Shown piece by piece: positions 15,618 to 22,595 of a stretch of 22,595 nucleotides of DNA. Every line of letters begins with the position of its first letter. Positions within the stretch are counted from its first letter, which is position 1. The notes under the pieces were generated by a model. That model saw only the letters and a list, made by a program, of their open reading frames with translations. It was not told the origin of the DNA and made no database searches. The position numbers and the translations under genes were made by a program. Origin of the DNA: DAOTYH01 sp034435015 (GTDB taxonomy: Bacteria > Chloroflexota > Anaerolineae > Aggregatilineales > UBA3940). Location of the stretch: contig DAOTYH010000047.1 in the NCBI GenBank assembly GCA_034435015.1, positions 1-22,595 on the forward strand. The letters are read 5' to 3'.

Positions 15618-18335
15618 ATGCAATTCGTTGAAGCCCCCAATAACTTTTATCTGGGTGCGCGCATTGATCCAGAAACCGGGCAGGTGATTGAGAATGACAT
15701 TGTGTACTACGATGCCCGCGACCTGACCACCCACGCTGTGATTCTGGGTATGACCGGCAGTGGCAAGACAGGCCTTGCAATCACGATTCTAGAAGAGGCT
15801 GTCATTGACGGCATTCCCAATATCATCATTGATCCCAAGGGCGATATTACCAACATGCTGTTGGCCTTCCCCGACTTTGATGCTCAGTACTTCCTGCCTT
15901 GGGTCAACCCTGAAGATGCCACGCGTGAGGATCATACGCTGGAGCAACATGCTCAGGTTGTCGCTGATCGGTGGAAAAAGGGATTGGCCGACTGGGGGAT
16001 CACCAACGACCGGGTCCAGGAATATCGTCGGGCGGCCCGTTTCAGCATCTATACGCCCGGCTCTGAGGCAGGCCTGCCGATCAGCATCCTCCAGTCTTTT
16101 GCCGCTCCAGCACAGGGCTGGGCTGGCAACGAGGAAACACTGCGTGAGCAGATTGCCGATCTAGTCACTGCCATTCTGGGACTGGTAGGTGTAGACGGCA
16201 GGCCGGTCGAAAGCCGCGAGCACATTTTGCTGTCGAACATCTTCGAGTTCAACTGGCGTAACAACGTTGACCTCTCAATGGAGCAGTTGATCCTTCAAGT
16301 GCAGAAGCCTCCCTTCACCAAGCTGGGTGTGCTCGATGTGGAAAACATCTTCCCAGAGGCCGACCGCTTTAAGCTTGCCAAATCACTTAACAATATCATT
16401 GCCACACCCAGCTTCCAGAACTGGATGCAGGGTGAGCCGATCAACATCCCCTCTCTGTTGTACACGCCGGACGGCTACCCGCGCTCAACGATCTTCTATC
16501 TTGCCCACCTGAATGACGCCGAACGGCAGTTCATCATTACCCTCCTGCTTGACTCAATCATCTCATGGATGCGCACGCTATCCGGCTCAACCAGCTTACG
16601 CACTCTGATCTACATTGACGAGTGCTTTGGCATGATGCCGCCCTACCCGCGCAACCCGCCCACCAAAGACCCGATCATGCGCTTGCTCAAACAGGGGCGT
16701 GCTTTTGGGCTGGGCCTGATATTGGGCACTCAGAATCCGAAAGACATTGACTACAAAGGGCTTTCCAATGCGGGGACGTGGTTCATTGGCAAACTGCAAA
16801 CCGAGAACGACAAGCAACGCGTTCTCGAAGGGTTGGACAGCGCCCGTGATGCCACCTCAGCCCTTGACCTCAACAAAGTTGCCTCCTTGATCGGCAGGCT
16901 GGGCACGCGCCAGTTTATCATGCATAACGTCCACGAACAGGAAACCCCCATCCTGATGACCACCCGTTGGACGATGTCCTATCTGCGCGGCCCCCTCACC
17001 CGGCCACAGATCAGCCAGTTGATGGCCAATCAGCGGGGGCTGTACAGCCCGGCCCAGCCGCAGGCGTCTTACCCGTCTTATCTGCCGCCGCAGGTCAGCT
17101 ATCCGGCATCCCAACAGCCGGCCTATGCCCAGCCGCCGGCCCCTGCCGCACCGAGTGTACCCCCTACCTACTCGGTCGGGGCAGTCAGCCTGCAACCAGC
17201 CCAGACGACTCCGCAAGCGGTACCTCAAGCAAGCGATGTTCCGCCCGGCTTCTCGGCCATCCCGCCGATGTTGCCGGCCAGTATCTACCAGTACTACCTG
17301 CCTACCGACTATACTGTTGAACAGGCCATCTACCAGTGGGAGAGCTGGACACGTCAGCCCGCTGTGAAAGTCCAGACCTATCAGCACCTGCTCTACCGGC
17401 CTGCCCTGCTGGCACAGGCAGTAGTAAGGCTGTTCCATCGGGCTACCAACTCCAGCGATCTGCTCACCTATGCTTTTGTGGTTCCGACCCTGCCGCGCGT
17501 GCCTTATCTCAACTGGGCTGAGTACCAGACCCAGCCCTTTGACCCGCACACGCTGGATCGGGAGCCTTTTGCTCAGGCATGCTACGCTGATGTGCCTTCT
17601 GCGCTGGCAACCGGCACAGGTTTCAAAGACCTACAGAATAACTTGATAGACTGGCTCTACCAGAATGTTGCTCTGACTACCTACTACAATCCGGTGCTGA
17701 AGCTGTACAGCAGTCCCGGTGAAAGCAGGCGTGACTTTACGGTCAAGGTGCAGGCAGTAGCCCGGCAGGAACGCGACAAAGAGGTAGATCAGGTAGCGGC
17801 CCGTTATGACCAGCGTCTTGCGGCCTTGGAGACCCGCTACCAGAAAAAGCAGGCTCGTCTGGCGGCAGAGAAGCAAGAGCTGTCTGCACGCAAGCAGGAG
17901 GAACTGCTCACCGCCGGCGAGTCGCTGATGCAGCTCTTCAAGGGGCGTGCCTACTATACCCTCTCACGCACCAGCCGGATGCGCCGCTACACGACCATGA
18001 GTCATGATCAAGTCGGTATGTTGGAAGGAGAGCTGGAACAGATCAGGGCACAGTTTGAGGCCACCCAGCAGGAGATGGAACAGGCTCTACAGGCAGTGCA
18101 AGAAAAATGGCGCAACGCCGCCCGGCAGATTGAAGAGGTGCCGATCCGTCCGTACAAGAAGGACATCACGGTGGTGCTTTTCGGCATTGGATGGGTGCCC
18201 TACTGGGACGTATTGATCAACGACACACGGCTCTACTTGCCTGCCTCCTCTTCCGGCCTTAGTCAGGCTCAGGACCCCACACTGTATGGCGGAGGATACA
18301 CAGGGGGGTATTCAGACAGCAGGCAGAGCTGGTAG
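15618..18335 (+). CDS. HerA/FtsK-like P-loop ATPase with Pro/Gln-rich linker and coiled coil
   Basis: A 905-residue ATPase. Walker A is GMTGSGKT (44-51), Walker B is LIYIDECFGMMPP (about 330-342), and a sensor-like LGTQNPKDIDYKGLSNAGTWF follows. These match the DUF87/HerA-FtsK class, whose hexamers translocate DNA or act as mechanical motors. Residues about 475-555 form a Pro/Gln/Tyr-rich, probably disordered linker. The C-terminal third is a separate domain with two charged coiled coils (about 715-770 and 798-838) and a Gly/Tyr-rich tail. No membrane segment was seen. A purine-rich AGAGGG precedes the ATG. The gene sits behind the PLD gene on the same strand. The whole-protein function is unknown. 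Confidence 0.88.
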   Translation: MQFVEAPNNFYLGARIDPETGQVIENDIVYYDARDLTTHAVILGMTGSGKTGLAITILEEAVIDGIPNIIIDPKGDITNMLLAFPDFDAQYFLPWVNPEDATREDHTLEQHAQVVADRWKKGLADWGITNDRVQEYRRAARFSIYTPGSEAGLPISILQSFAAPAQGWAGNEETLREQIADLVTAILGLVGVDGRPVESREHILLSNIFEFNWRNNVDLSMEQLILQVQKPPFTKLGVLDVENIFPEADRFKLAKSLNNIIATPSFQNWMQGEPINIPSLLYTPDGYPRSTIFYLAHLNDAERQFIITLLLDSIISWMRTLSGSTSLRTLIYIDECFGMMPPYPRNPPTKDPIMRLLKQGRAFGLGLILGTQNPKDIDYKGLSNAGTWFIGKLQTENDKQRVLEGLDSARDATSALDLNKVASLIGRLGTRQFIMHNVHEQETPILMTTRWTMSYLRGPLTRPQISQLMANQRGLYSPAQPQASYPSYLPPQVSYPASQQPAYAQPPAPAAPSVPPTYSVGAVSLQPAQTTPQAVPQASDVPPGFSAIPPMLPASIYQYYLPTDYTVEQAIYQWESWTRQPAVKVQTYQHLLYRPALLAQAVVRLFHRATNSSDLLTYAFVVPTLPRVPYLNWAEYQTQPFDPHTLDREPFAQACYADVPSALATGTGFKDLQNNLIDWLYQNVALTTYYNPVLKLYSSPGESRRDFTVKVQAVARQERDKEVDQVAARYDQRLAALETRYQKKQARLAAEKQELSARKQEELLTAGESLMQLFKGRAYYTLSRTSRMRRYTTMSHDQVGMLEGELEQIRAQFEATQQEMEQALQAVQEKWRNAARQIEEVPIRPYKKDITVVLFGIGWVPYWDVLINDTRLYLPASSSGLSQAQDPTLYGGGYTGGYSDSRQSW

Positions 18336-18356
18336 CAACCTCACATCAGGACGAGG

Positions 18357-18385
18357 GGGCGGCTCAGAACGGGCCGCCCTGTTTT
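18357..18385 (+). terminator. Terminator of the HerA-like ATPase gene
   Basis: A GC-only 7-bp stem (18357-18363 with 18373-18379) with a 9-base loop is followed by TGTTTTCTT. It lies 21 bases after the ATPase stop and separates this unit from selD. Confidence 0.8.
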
Positions 18386-18403
18386 CTTCCTCCCACTGAT
18401 ACA

Positions 18404-18443
18404 GTCGCTTATCAAAGCCTGCCGTAATTTCCTGCTAAGCGAC
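18404..18443. repeat. 8-bp perfect inverted repeat upstream of selD
   Basis: GTCGCTTA (18404-18411) and TAAGCGAC (18436-18443) are perfect inverted copies with 24 bases between them. Their centres are 32 bases apart, about three helical turns, and both sit upstream of the likely selD -35. This could be a dimeric regulator site or a weak hairpin. It may be chance. Confidence 0.4.
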
Positions 18444-18455
18444 CGAGGCGTGTTT

Positions 18456-18484
18456 TTGCGCAACACTGCCCGGCTTAGGATAAT
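18456..18484 (+). promoter_or_regulatory. Promoter of selD
   Basis: TTGCGC (18456-18461, 3/6 but with the TTG core) and GATAAT (18479-18484, 5/6) are separated by 17 bases. Transcription would start near 18491, leaving a 20-base leader that holds the ribosome site AGAGGA before the ATG at 18511. This leader supports the start upstream of the in-frame TGA. Confidence 0.45.
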
Positions 18485-18510
18485 TACGTTGACTTAAGAG
18501 AGGAATGTCC

Positions 18511-19569
18511 ATGACGCGCGAAGAGATTACCCGCCTGACTGCGCTATCGTCTTGTGCAGGTTGAGCATCTAAACTGGCCCCTGAGGCCTTGGCGCAGGTT
18601 CTGCGCCCCCTGCAAAACCTGTTTGATCCGGCAGATTATCCTGACCTGCTGGTGGGATTGGGCCAGCCGGATGATGCCGCTGTGTTGCGCCTTGACGACG
18701 AGCGTGCCTTGATCGCTACCACCGACTTCTTCACGCCGGTAGTGGACGATGCCTATCAGTATGGGGCTATTGCCGCCGCGAATGCCTTGAGCGATGTATA
18801 CGCGATGGGCGGCCAGCCCCTGCTGGCGCTGAACATTGCCGCCTTCCCGACCTCCCTGCCTGTCAGCATCCTGACAGAAATCCTGCGCGGTTCAGCCGAG
18901 AAGGTGCGTGAGGCCGGTGCAGTCGTCGCAGGCGGGCACACCATACAGGACAAAGAGCCGAAGGTAGGGCTGGCAGTGATCGGGATGGCCCACCCGGCAA
19001 GGCTGTTGACCAAAGCCGGCGCGCAACCCGGTGATATTCTGTTCCTGACCAAGCCGCTCGGCACAGGCACGATCACCACTGCCCTCAAGCGCGACCTCGC
19101 TCGTCCCGAGCATCTGCTTGAAGCCGTCGGCTGGATGACCCGTCTCAATCGTGCCGCGTCGGAGGCCGCTGTGGAGGTCGGCGCACACAGCGCAACGGAC
19201 ATCACAGGCTTTGGATTGCTGGGGCACGCCAGCGAGATGGCTGACTTGAGCAACGTGACGCTGCGCTTCAGCATGAGTACCATTCCGCTGATGTCCGGTG
19301 CACGAGATTATGCTGGCCAGTGGATTTTCCCAGGCGGGGCGGCTAACAACAAGCAGGCTTACGAGTCGTTGGTACGATTCGAGGGGGCAATCCCTCAGGA
19401 AGACCAGATGCTCCTATTCGATCCCCAGACCAGCGGTGGACTGCTGATCGCGGTACCAGCCAGCCAGAGGGAGATGTTCGCGCAGGAGATGGCCCGCCGT
19501 GATGCGCCCTGCTGGCAGATAGGCCGGGTGACCGCGCGGAGCGATATAGCTATTATCGTGTCGGGCTAG
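18511..19569 (+). CDS. selD: Selenide, water dikinase SelD, a selenoprotein with Sec18
   Basis: SelD uses ATP to turn selenide into selenophosphate, the selenium donor for selenocysteine. A naive frame starts at TTG 18589, but the same frame continues upstream through TGA (18562-18564) to ATG 18511, which has AGAGGA seven bases before it. The extension reads MTREEITRLTALSSCAG, then Sec, then ASKL. Sec18 and Lys21 align with catalytic Cys17 and Lys20 of Escherichia coli SelD. Later motifs fit the family: LIATTDFF, VVAGGHTIQDKEPKVGLAVIGMAHP, ATDITGFGLLGHASEMA and FDPQTSGGLL. The length becomes 352 residues, normal for SelD. The TTG lacks a proper ribosome site, and starting there would remove the active site. 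No selA, selB or selC is in the window. Confidence 0.93.
18591..18607 (+). promoter_or_regulatory. SECIS-like hairpin for selenocysteine insertion in selD
   Basis: GGCGCAG (18591-18597) pairs perfectly with CTGCGCC (18601-18607) around the loop GTT. The loop starts 33 bases after the TGA, inside the 16-37 base range reported for bacterial SECIS elements, and its first base is G as required. The core GCAGGTTCTGC closely resembles the E. coli fdhF SECIS core GCAGGTCTGC. A second small hairpin (18576-18588, GGCC stem) lies closer but has no G at the start of its loop. Confidence 0.8.
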
Positions 19570-19607
19570 AATAGGGGGCGGCGAGGTCTGACCAGCCGAT
19601 CATTGTA

Positions 19608-20462
19608 TCAGGAAGAAACGCCAACCTCTGCCCTGATGACGCTGACTTGCCATGTGTCGGTATCCAGCAAGAGAGCGGCTGGTTCACCATAGTCAGCCGG
19701 AATGGTATATACAGATAACGGCCCCGCTCCGTTAGCACGCGGCACCTGACAGCGCCTCTCCTGATGGACATGACCGCTGAACACAGCCTTGACCTTCTCC
19801 CGTCGCACCACCCGCTCGCCCAACTGGATGTTGCCATAGTAGGCATTTAAGACACCCTGTTCCGGCGTGGTGATATCCTTGAGGCAGTTCCGGAACAGCG
19901 GGACATGGGTGACTACGATAATTTCCTTGACTTGGGGATCGGCCTGAAGGGCGTCAAGACGTGCCTCAAACTCGGCACTGATCAACCGCACGAACTCACG
20001 GTCCGTCCACGGCCAGTCTACATAGTTGGCATCGTTGGAGACCAGCGACTTGAGTTGCTCACAATCCACCTCACTGAGGCCCAGTATGGGCGCTCTCCCC
20101 CCATAGTCGTACCACGCCAGCGTTCCACAGATTCCGATTGAACCAACCACCAGATTACTGCGATCCAACCAGTGATAGCCGTAGGCGCGTGCTGTTGATT
20201 CCAGCAGTGATTCCCATAGATGCTGGCTGGTATAAGGAGTGGTCCGATGCCAGACATCATGATTCCCTGCCAGCGCCGCGCGAGTCTGGCAGACCGGCCT
20301 GAAAACTTTAAGCGTCTCGGCGAACATCTCCAACGGTTCACCGAGGTCCCCGGCTAAGATTAGTAGATCGGGTTTCCGAGCTTGGATCAACTCAGCGAAG
20401 CGTTTAATACGAGACTGCCAATGAGGAAAGAAATGAATGTCAGATGTAATGGCGATCCGCAT
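19608..20462 (-). CDS. Calcineurin-like metallophosphoesterase, paralogue 1
   Basis: A 284-residue soluble phosphoesterase. The two-metal site is complete: TSDIHFFPHW, LAGDLGEP, LAGNHDVWHR, VVTHVPLFRN and FSGHVHQERR. A distinctive block ICGTLAWYDYGGRAP and an aromatic insert (NYVDWPWTDREF) are shared with the neighbouring paralogue and are not seen in the YfcE-like enzyme at 13002. The substrate is unknown. The gene is 113 bases downstream of paralogue 2 on the same strand and is convergent with selD, with only 38 bases between stops and no clear terminator. The ATG has a weak AAGG about ten bases upstream. Confidence 0.92.
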   Translation of the reverse strand: MRIAITSDIHFFPHWQSRIKRFAELIQARKPDLLILAGDLGEPLEMFAETLKVFRPVCQTRAALAGNHDVWHRTTPYTSQHLWESLLESTARAYGYHWLDRSNLVVGSIGICGTLAWYDYGGRAPILGLSEVDCEQLKSLVSNDANYVDWPWTDREFVRLISAEFEARLDALQADPQVKEIIVVTHVPLFRNCLKDITTPEQGVLNAYYGNIQLGERVVRREKVKAVFSGHVHQERRCQVPRANGAGPLSVYTIPADYGEPAALLLDTDTWQVSVIRAEVGVSS

Positions 20463-20575
20463 GGGACTACGTACCTTGCACCGGCCTCTAGGGAACTAGG
20501 GGACAAGAGAATCCCCACACTGTTAGCTTACACTAACTCGTACACAATGGATAGTAGGGCAAGTTTGTATTTACG

Positions 20576-21442
20576 CTAGACTGATCGCCAGCGCCAGCTC
20601 TGGCGAGAGGCTCCGATAGGTGCGGCTTCCCACGTATCTGTGTCAAGCAGTATAGCCGCCGGATCGCCATAATCAGCAGGGATGGTGTACACGACCAGAG
20701 GCGGCTGACCGTTCTCACGCGGCAGGGTCGTGCTGACTCCCCGATGTACATGCCCGCTGACCACTGCCCTTACCTTGTCATATCTCCTGACCACCTCCCC
20801 TAGCGAGACGTTAACATAGTAGGCATTGGTCAGGCTGATTTCCGGCACAATGGCTTCTTGCAGGCAGGCACGGTAGAGCGGGACATGCGTAACGACCAGC
20901 ACATCAGAGATGAGCGGGTCGGCCTGAAGCATCTCCAGGCGATCTTCAAACTCGACGCCGATCATCTGTGCAAACTCACGATCCGTCCATGCCCAGTCAA
21001 TATAACGGGCATCATTGGAGACAAGCGCCTTAAGTTGTTCGTAGTCTTCAACTTCATAGGGCAAAGAAGGGTCCCGGCCTCCGTAATCATACCACGCCAT
21101 TGTACCGCATATTCCTAGACTTCCCAGCGTGAGATTCTGTTGCTCGAGCCAATGGTAACCATACAGCCGGGCCGCCTTGCGAAGCAACACCGTCCAGAGT
21201 TGCCTGCTGGTGTGCGGAAAAGAGCGATGCCACACATCGTGGTTTCCCGCTAGTGCGGCACGCTGATCACATACGGAATGGAAAACGCGCAGTCCCTCAG
21301 AGAAGTAGTTAAGCGGCTCCCCAATGTCGCCGGCCAGTACCAACAGATCAGGCCGCTGAGCGGCCAGATGCATCGCCAGCCGCTCAAGCGCTTCGTGCCA
21401 GCGGGGATGATAATGGAGATCGGAGGCAATAGCAATTCGCAT
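20576..21442 (-). CDS. Calcineurin-like metallophosphoesterase, paralogue 2
   Basis: A 288-residue phosphoesterase closely similar along its whole length to the one at 19608-20462. The metal motifs are ASDLHYHPRW, LAGDIGEP, LAGNHDVWHRS, VVTHVPLYRA and VSGHVHRG. The block ICGTMAWYDYGGRDP and the tail YTIPADYGDPAAILLDTDTWE match its partner nearly residue for residue. The C-terminus is a few residues longer and basic (SWRWRS). Both copies keep all metal ligands, so neither looks like a decaying duplicate. It starts 44 bases after the ECF-type ATPase stop, so the three leftward genes may be one transcript. The ribosome site is weak. Confidence 0.92.
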   Translation of the reverse strand: MRIAIASDLHYHPRWHEALERLAMHLAAQRPDLLVLAGDIGEPLNYFSEGLRVFHSVCDQRAALAGNHDVWHRSFPHTSRQLWTVLLRKAARLYGYHWLEQQNLTLGSLGICGTMAWYDYGGRDPSLPYEVEDYEQLKALVSNDARYIDWAWTDREFAQMIGVEFEDRLEMLQADPLISDVLVVTHVPLYRACLQEAIVPEISLTNAYYVNVSLGEVVRRYDKVRAVVSGHVHRGVSTTLPRENGQPPLVVYTIPADYGDPAAILLDTDTWEAAPIGASRQSWRWRSV

Positions 21443-21486
21443 GTGCTGATCAGCCTGAACACAAAGCAGGGTGAAAGCAGAGGACT

Positions 21487-22200
21487 CTACGGCTTCTCAA
21501 GGCCATGTGCGTTCAGCAACGCTTCATCTCCTAGGATCACTTGGGTTGGGCCGTCGGCCACAACACATCCCTCATCCAGAACAACGGTACGCGGGAAAAG
21601 CTCCGCCACCATGCGCATATCATGCGTAGCGACCAGCATGGTCCTTTCCATGTTGCGCAACAGGTTGATCAGGCTACGGCGGGCACGCGGGTCAAGCCCG
21701 GAAGTCGGCTCATCTAAGACGAGTATTTTGGGGTCCATACTCAGAACCGTTGCAATGGAGATGCGCTTCTTCTGGCCGATGCTGAGATGATGGGAGATAC
21801 GGTCGGCAAAGTCAGCCATCCCCACCGCCGCGAGGGCATCCATTGAGCGCCGCCGCACTTCATCCTCAGGCAAATTCATGTGAAGCGGCCCAAAGGCGAC
21901 ATCGTCAAATACCTTAGGGTTAAAGAGTTGATCATCCGGGTTCTGAAAGACCAGTCCAACCCATGCCCGTATCTGCCCCAGATTCTCCTCAGTGACAGGC
22001 AGTCCGCCTACCTTGATAGAGCCTTGGGTAGCACGCAACAGCCCATTCAAATGGAGCATCAGCGTAGATTTGCCCGCCCCATTTGGGCCTACCAACGCCA
22101 CTTTCTCGTCAGGCCCAATGGACAGGGAGAGGTTCCGCAGAGCTTGATGACCATCCGGGTAGCTGAATGACAGATTCTCGATCTCAACTGTGTGATGCAA
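21487..22200 (-). CDS. Energy-coupling-factor (ECF) type ABC transporter ATP-binding protein
   Basis: A roughly 237-residue ATPase of the CbiO/EcfA group, which powers uptake of vitamins or cobalt/nickel with a T (CbiQ-like) protein and a substrate-binding S or CbiM partner. Walker A is GPNGAGKST, the Q-loop is VGLVFQNPDDQLF (typical of EcfA/CbiO), the signature is LSIGQKKRISIA, Walker B is ILVLDEPTSGLD, and the switch His is in VATHDMRMV. I choose TTG 22200, which has GGAG seven bases upstream. A longer frame opens at TTG 22218 without a ribosome site. No T or S component is visible. Instead, a transposase end lies immediately upstream, so its partners may be displaced. Confidence 0.9.
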   Translation of the reverse strand: MHHTVEIENLSFSYPDGHQALRNLSLSIGPDEKVALVGPNGAGKSTLMLHLNGLLRATQGSIKVGGLPVTEENLGQIRAWVGLVFQNPDDQLFNPKVFDDVAFGPLHMNLPEDEVRRRSMDALAAVGMADFADRISHHLSIGQKKRISIATVLSMDPKILVLDEPTSGLDPRARRSLINLLRNMERTMLVATHDMRMVAELFPRTVVLDEGCVVADGPTQVILGDEALLNAHGLEKP

Positions 22201-22226
22201 GCCTGTGCTCCACAGCAAGCGGGGTA

Positions 22227-22249
22227 GGTAATGCTAGTTTACCAGATTG
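22227..22249. mobile_element. Candidate terminal inverted repeat of an IS1-like element
   Basis: The sequence starting GGTAATGCTAGTTTACC at 22227 resembles IS1-family ends, which begin GGTAATG or GGTGATGCT. It lies 51 bases beyond the transposase stop, the expected distance for an IS1 end. If correct, the bases just left of it (about 22218-22226) would be one copy of the 8-9 base target duplication. The other end lies outside the window, so this cannot be confirmed here. Confidence 0.4.
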
Positions 22250-22277
22250 TATCATGTCCAGGCGAGTCTAGGAGTGG

Positions 22278-22595
22278 CTAAAAAGCTGGAGCCACAAAAT
22301 CAATAAGGCAGGTAGGATAAGCAGGGAAGCGCTGTTTGTGAAGTTGGCGTTGGTTCCAGCAAAAGACGAAGAGGGAAACAGCAGCCCGCAGGGCATGAAT
22401 GCACCTTGAAAAGCAGCGAGACTGGCGAGCGAGCCTGGCCAGATCATGGCAAAGTTCAGCATTGTCAGCCTCGACTGAGCAGGTCTGGCTCTTATCCCAC
22501 ATCGTTTGATGATGTCCAGGGTAGTAGATGAGGCTGCCATAGGCGGGAAAGGCATCGCTGAAGTAGTGAGCGGCCTGTGGAGCAGTATCTAACAG
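22278..22595 (-). CDS. IS1-family-like transposase, C-terminal part (right-edge partial)
   Basis: Reading leftward from the window edge, one frame stays open for 105 codons to a TAG at 22278-22280. It runs from LLDTAPQAAHYFSDAFPAY through SQTCSVEADNAEL to LFVFCWNQRQLHKQRFPAYP and ends in DFVAPAF. I recognise the pattern as the catalytic end of IS1-type (InsB-like) DDE transposases: an Asp in SDAFPAY, a Glu in SVEADN, the block LARLARQSRCFSR, and the terminal LFVxxWNxRQL segment. The first 3' residues lie outside the window, so it is the C-terminal portion and cannot be judged intact overall. The visible part has no stop or frameshift. It points towards the ECF ATPase gene. Confidence 0.75.
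   Translation of the reverse strand: MLDTAPQAAHYFSDAFPAYGSLIYYPGHHQTMWDKSQTCSVEADNAELCHDLARLARQSRCFSRCIHALRAAVSLFVFCWNQRQLHKQRFPAYPTCLIDFVAPAF

Noticed and set aside
16857..17549. 230-codon leftward frame inside the HerA-like gene
   Set aside because: Long antisense frame over the G+C-rich Pro/Gln linker; low-complexity Arg/Gly-rich translation with no recognisable domain.
18576..18588. GGCC hairpin as the SECIS element
   Set aside because: The stem is only four pairs and the loop starts with C; the next hairpin (18591-18607) fits the SECIS rules much better.
18589..19569. selD starting at TTG 18589
   Set aside because: It would lack the catalytic Sec/Lys loop and has no proper ribosome site; the frame extends through a recodable TGA to a well-supported ATG at 18511.
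20463..20575. Terminator or promoter between the two tandem phosphoesterases
   Set aside because: Only short stems (five pairs at 20499-20516 and 20522-20537) without T-tracts, and no convincing -35/-10 pair on the leftward strand.

Overview
The window most resembles a member of the Chloroflexota (Anaerolineae-like). This is inferred from style and not proven: moderately high G+C, a lipoprotein with a Thr/Pro-rich stalk, an exported protein with four SH3b repeats of the NIRA...GWVAAWL type, a HerA-type ATPase with a Pro/Gln-rich linker, and a selenocysteine-containing SelD with the CAG-Sec-ASK active-site loop. No rRNA, tRNA, CRISPR array or replication origin was seen, and no gap inside the window exceeds about 240 bases.

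Layout. 1-3053 (+): a possible 3' gene end at the edge, a Gfo/Idh/MocA dehydrogenase, then an aldo/keto reductase and an alpha/beta hydrolase that look co-transcribed, ending at a strong hairpin (3070-3102). 3122-7178 (-): an OppD/OppF-type ATPase pair with no permease or binding protein beside it, then a PP2C phosphatase and an exported SH3b protein. 7416-7859 (+): a small heat-shock protein with its own terminator. 8023-11891 (+): an O-methyltransferase, a galactokinase-family kinase and a 640-residue fusion of a second galactokinase-like kinase to a GalU-like uridylyltransferase, ending at a hairpin. 12009-12959 (+): a lipoprotein with a formylglycine-generating-enzyme fold. 13002-13742 (-): a YfcE-like phosphoesterase. 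13974-18335 (+): a small acidic protein, a membrane-anchored PLD-family protein and a HerA/FtsK-like ATPase. 18511-19569 (+): selD. 19608-22200 (-): two tandem paralogous phosphoesterases behind an ECF-type ATPase. 22278-22595 (-): the 3' part of an IS1-family-like transposase running off the edge.

The two most notable points follow. First, selD is read through an in-frame TGA (18562-18564). It is followed by a SECIS-like hairpin (18591-18607) whose core closely resembles the fdhF SECIS, so a naive annotation starting at 18589 loses the catalytic loop. Second, the galactokinase plus kinase-uridylyltransferase fusion suggests a sugar to sugar-1-phosphate to UDP-sugar salvage route, with domain order opposite to the known fucokinase/GDP-fucose pyrophosphorylase fusions. 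The acidic protein, PLD and HerA genes form a third unit of unknown role. An insertion-sequence end appears to lie directly upstream of the ECF ATPase and may have cut it off from its native promoter or partners.
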